9,623 nt of DNA from Candidatus Omnitrophota bacterium (GTDB lineage: Bacteria > Omnitrophota > Gorgyraeia > JAHIPI01), in NCBI GenBank assembly GCA_030616695.1, contig JAUWWU010000017.1:1-9623 (forward strand), read 5' to 3'. A program made the translations under genes and the position numbers. The notes beneath the pieces were generated by a model. It was not told the origin of the DNA, ran no database searches, and saw nothing but the letters and a program-made list of their open reading frames with translations. Position 1 is the first letter of the stretch. Every line of letters begins with the position of its first letter. Positions 7,527 through 9,623 of this stretch are shown here, in pieces.

Positions 7527-8792
7527 ATGGTAAAACAGGATCTAAGCGCGGAATTAATATCCATAGGAAGCGAGATACTCCTCGGCCACATAGTAAACAC
7601 AAACTCATCGTTTCTGTCCGGGAAGCTTTCCGGAATGGGGATAGATGTCTTTTACCACTCTGTGGTCGGCGACAACCCTTCCCGGCTGTCAATCGCCTTG
7701 AAGAATGCTTTAAAGCGCTCGGATATAGTAATAACCACGGGCGGGCTCGGGCCTACGGTAGATGACATAACGATTTCCACAATATCAAAGGCGCTCTCGC
7801 GGCCTCTAATGTTAAACCGCAACATCGCCGAAAGCATAAAAAGGCATTTCAAAAGAAGGCATATAAAAATGCCTTCCATATGTACAAAACAGGCATTTTT
7901 GCCGAAAGGCGCATTGGCTATCGAAAATACGGTGGGTACGGCGCCCAGTTCTATAATAGAGTACGGGAACAAGACGATCGTGGCTTTGCCCGGCCCTCCC
8001 CGCGAACTGATACCCATCTTTGAAAAGGGCGTCATCCCCTATCTCAAAAGGAAATATAAGATACGGTCTATAATATTTACGCGCACCATAAGGACGACGG
8101 GGTTGCCTGAATCGGCCGTAAATAAAAAAATAAAAAGATTCCTTATGATGGGAGGCCCTGTCATGACAGGCATCTACGCCCGGCCCGGCGAGATCGACGT
8201 AAAGATCACGGCCAAAGCCGAAGATAAAAAAAAGGCGCTTGCCCGGATAGAAAAAATAAAAAGGAGATTGCTCGGCATTCTCGGGGATACGGTATACGGA
8301 TTTGACGATGATACGCTGGAGGCAGCGGCAGGAAGGCTGCTTATCAAAAAAAGGATGTCCCTGTCCATAGCGGAATCCTGCACGGGCGGCCTTATCGCCG
8401 ACCGCATCACAAACGTCCCGGGAAGTTCAAGATATTTCGACAGAGGAATAATAACCTATAGCAATAAGTCCAAAATAGCGGAGCTGGGCGTCGATAAAGA
8501 GTTGATTAAAAAATACGGCGCTGTCAGCCGCCCCGTCGCCTTGGCTATGGCCAAAGGCATGCTTAAAAAATCCGGGTCGGATATCGCTATAGCGGTCACC
8601 GGCATAGCGGGGCCGGCAGGCGGGAGGAAAAAGAAACCGGTGGGGCTTGTATATATTGCGCTGGCGCGGAAAGGAAAGGCGTTGTGCGTCGAACGGCATT
8701 TCGCCGGCAGCCGCCGCGATATCAAAAACCAAACCGCCACCGCCGCATTAGCTTTAATAATGGGGACAGACACCTATTTTCGTAGAAAATAG
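7527..8792 (+). CDS. cinA: CinA family protein with C-terminal nicotinamide-nucleotide amidohydrolase domain
   Basis: CinA proteins join an N-terminal molybdopterin-binding-like (COG1058) domain, linked to ADP-ribose pyrophosphatase activity in some members, to a PncC domain. PncC deamidates NMN to nicotinate mononucleotide in pyridine nucleotide salvage. The 421 residues show LISIGSEILLGHIVNTN (10-26), TTGGLGPTVDDIT (70-82) and ALPGPPREL (153-161). A middle domain follows (about 175-255), then PncC (about 262-412) with SIAESCTGGLIADRITNVPGS (280-300), the active-site Ser in AESCTGG, and AVTGIAGPAGG (356-366). Length is normal for the family (~415). The last residues, from about Leu410 and certainly GTDTYFRRK (413-421), are encoded by a palindromic repeat that also supplies the TAG stop. 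The natural C terminus may have been altered, but after the folded domain. Divergent from recA, a known neighbour of cinA. Confidence 0.95.
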   Translation: MVKQDLSAELISIGSEILLGHIVNTNSSFLSGKLSGMGIDVFYHSVVGDNPSRLSIALKNALKRSDIVITTGGLGPTVDDITISTISKALSRPLMLNRNIAESIKRHFKRRHIKMPSICTKQAFLPKGALAIENTVGTAPSSIIEYGNKTIVALPGPPRELIPIFEKGVIPYLKRKYKIRSIIFTRTIRTTGLPESAVNKKIKRFLMMGGPVMTGIYARPGEIDVKITAKAEDKKKALARIEKIKRRLLGILGDTVYGFDDDTLEAAAGRLLIKKRMSLSIAESCTGGLIADRITNVPGSSRYFDRGIITYSNKSKIAELGVDKELIKKYGAVSRPVALAMAKGMLKKSGSDIAIAVTGIAGPAGGRKKKPVGLVYIALARKGKALCVERHFAGSRRDIKNQTATAALALIMGTDTYFRRK

Positions 8793-8827
8793 GTGTCTGT
8801 CCCCATTATTAATAGGTGTCTGTCCCC
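8754..8827. repeat. Large palindrome plus third half-copy, REP-like element
   Basis: The arms 8754-8781 and 8785-8812 are perfect 28-base reverse complements around a 3-base GTA loop, with the core GGGGACAGACACCTATTTT. A further 17-base copy of the right arm (AATAGGTGTCTGTCCCC) follows at 8811-8827, a direct repeat of 8788-8804 with period 23. The element overlaps the last cinA codons and the cinA stop and ends 8 bases before thpR. A dense palindrome of this kind fits a REP/RAYT-mobilised element. I recall GGGGACAGACACC repeats being common in Omnitrophota and some Deltaproteobacteria, but could not check this. It has no U-run, so it is not a standard terminator. No transposase is in the window. 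Confidence 0.9.
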
Positions 8828-8835
8828 AAACTAAT

Positions 8836-9405
8836 ATGAATGAAAAGACGCGTTGTTTTATAGCAATCGAGCTGTCGCGGGAAATCAAGCAGGCCCTCGG
8901 GGCAATCCAGGACGAGCTCAAAAAGACCGTTGACGGCGTAAAGTGGGTAAGGCCGGATAATATACACCTCACCCTCAAGTTCCTGGGCCATATCGAAAAA
9001 GAGGTCGTCGAAAAAACAAAAGATATTTTAGGCAGGGCCGCCGGCAGGACAAAACCCTTTTTAATGAAGCTTTCATCTGTGGGCGCGTTCCCCGACCCGT
9101 CGCGGCCGCGTGTCATATGGATAGGTATAGACGAAAATAAAGAGCTCTCGTCCCTGGCGGGCCTTATCGAAGAAGAACTGGTTCCTCTGGGCATTGAAAA
9201 AGAATCCCGGCCCTTTCATTCGCATCTTACGCTGGCCCGGGTCAAATTTCTGAAAGATAAATCCTCGGTTAAAAATGCCTTTGCTTCCCTAGAAGTCCCT
9301 CCCGTAGAGATGACCGCATCAAAGATCACACTTTTTCAAAGCACGCTGAGGAGAGAAGGTCCTATCTATACGGTTTTGCACGAAGCAGGCTTTAAATCCC
9401 TATAA
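8836..9405 (+). CDS. thpR: RNA 2',3'-cyclic phosphodiesterase (2H phosphoesterase, LigT/ThpR family)
   Basis: These enzymes open 2',3'-cyclic phosphates on RNA ends to 2'-phosphates; E. coli LigT also joins tRNA halves with a 2',5' bond. The 189 residues match family length (~180-190). The two HxTx motifs that define the 2H fold are present: HLTL (44-47) in DNIHLTLKFLG and HLTL (130-133) in FHSHLTLARV. The N terminus RCFIAIELS is the usual first strand, which supports the ATG at 8836. There is no upstream in-frame start, and no Shine-Dalgarno before this one: the 25 bases upstream are mostly the third copy of the repeat. Expression may depend on readthrough from cinA. ThpR genes are often found next to cinA and recA. 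The 3' end overlaps convergent pgpA by 6 bases. Confidence 0.93.
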   Translation: MNEKTRCFIAIELSREIKQALGAIQDELKKTVDGVKWVRPDNIHLTLKFLGHIEKEVVEKTKDILGRAAGRTKPFLMKLSSVGAFPDPSRPRVIWIGIDENKELSSLAGLIEEELVPLGIEKESRPFHSHLTLARVKFLKDKSSVKNAFASLEVPPVEMTASKITLFQSTLRREGPIYTVLHEAGFKSL

Positions 9406-9623
9406 AAAATATCTCGCAAAACATCCCAAAACTGCTATGACCACATAAGAATACAAGGCCGCAACTATATCATCGGCCATAATCCCCCATGAACGGGGCA
9501 GGCCTTCCAGCCTTTTCGCCGGGTATGGTTTTAAAAAATCGAATAACCTGTAAAGTATAAAAGCGGTTATGAGATAGACCCTGTGCGGAGGAACCAAAAG
9601 AAAGAGTAAAAGAAGGCCGAATA
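9400..9623 (-). CDS. pgpA: Phosphatidylglycerophosphatase A, C-terminal part (cut by window edge)
   Basis: PgpA removes the phosphate of phosphatidylglycerol phosphate in the inner membrane, the last step to phosphatidylglycerol. Only the last 73 residues are visible, and the frame stays open to base 9623. The fragment holds a hydrophobic helix, then the signature FILYRLFDFLKPYPAKRLEGLPRSWGIMADDIVAALYS, matching the RxFDxxKPxP...GxGIMxDDxxAG pattern of the family, and a final hydrophobic helix VVIAVLGCFARYF. A TTG at 9597 could be read as a start but falls within the conserved domain, so the true start lies outside the window. It runs toward thpR and overlaps its 3' end. A pgpA gene next to cinA is a neighbourhood I have seen in other bacteria. 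Confidence 0.88.
   Translation of the reverse strand, partial: FGLLLLFLLVPPHRVYLITAFILYRLFDFLKPYPAKRLEGLPRSWGIMADDIVAALYSYVVIAVLGCFARYFL

Noticed and set aside
7842..7898. Repeated AGGCATTT/AAATGCCT words and an 8-base inverted repeat (7855-7862 with 7869-7876) inside cinA.
   Set aside because: The arms are short, the region is in the conserved frame of cinA, and the repetition follows from Lys/Arg/His/Met-rich codons.
8754..8812. The large palindrome as an intrinsic terminator of cinA.
   Set aside because: The stem is strong, but no U-run follows (the next bases are TAGGTGTC), and the AT-rich part sits within the arms. thpR is on the same strand just downstream.
1..9623. A CRISPR array, prophage, toxin-antitoxin, defence or biosynthetic cluster.
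   Set aside because: All coding space is taken by recognisable housekeeping genes and one small membrane protein; the only repeats are the two palindromic elements described.

Overview
This window looks like ordinary bacterial chromosome with very tight gene packing. There are nine protein genes, two of them cut by the window edges, and only one spacer over 200 bases. GC is by eye a little under half. The best lineage guess is an uncultured Omnitrophota-like (OP3) bacterium. It rests on general protein flavour and on a GGGGACAGACACC-type palindromic repeat that I remember from such genomes. The guess is tentative because no rRNA is present.

Leftward block (1-7307, minus strand, in transcription order): recA, a membrane-anchored HtrA/DegP-type serine protease, a small two-helix HAMP membrane protein, alaS, hisD and the start of hisB. 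After the 96-base recA-htrA spacer the gaps are 24 bases or less. alaS and hisD overlap by ATGA, and the hisB ribosome site overlaps the hisD stop. This suggests one polycistronic unit from the recA promoter at 7345-7373, possibly attenuated at a hairpin between recA and htrA. Functionally it mixes DNA repair, envelope proteostasis, tRNA charging and histidine synthesis.

Rightward block (7475-9405, plus strand): cinA (with the NMN deamidase domain) and thpR, driven by a good sigma70-type promoter at 7475-7503 that diverges from the recA promoter. A 59-base near-perfect palindrome plus a third half-copy lies across the cinA stop codon and reaches to just before the thpR start. It supplies the last codons and stop of cinA and fills the place where a thpR ribosome site should be. 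The right edge (9400-9623) holds the 3' end of pgpA, convergent with thpR and overlapping it by 6 bases.

The gene set resembles the widespread cinA-recA-recX-alaS neighbourhood. Here recA is divergent from cinA, and the recX position is taken by htrA plus the HAMP gene. I found no CRISPR, phage, toxin, defence or secondary-metabolite system. The observations most worth a second look are the palindromic repeat that invades cinA, the smaller hairpin between recA and htrA, and the orphan HAMP protein paired with the protease.
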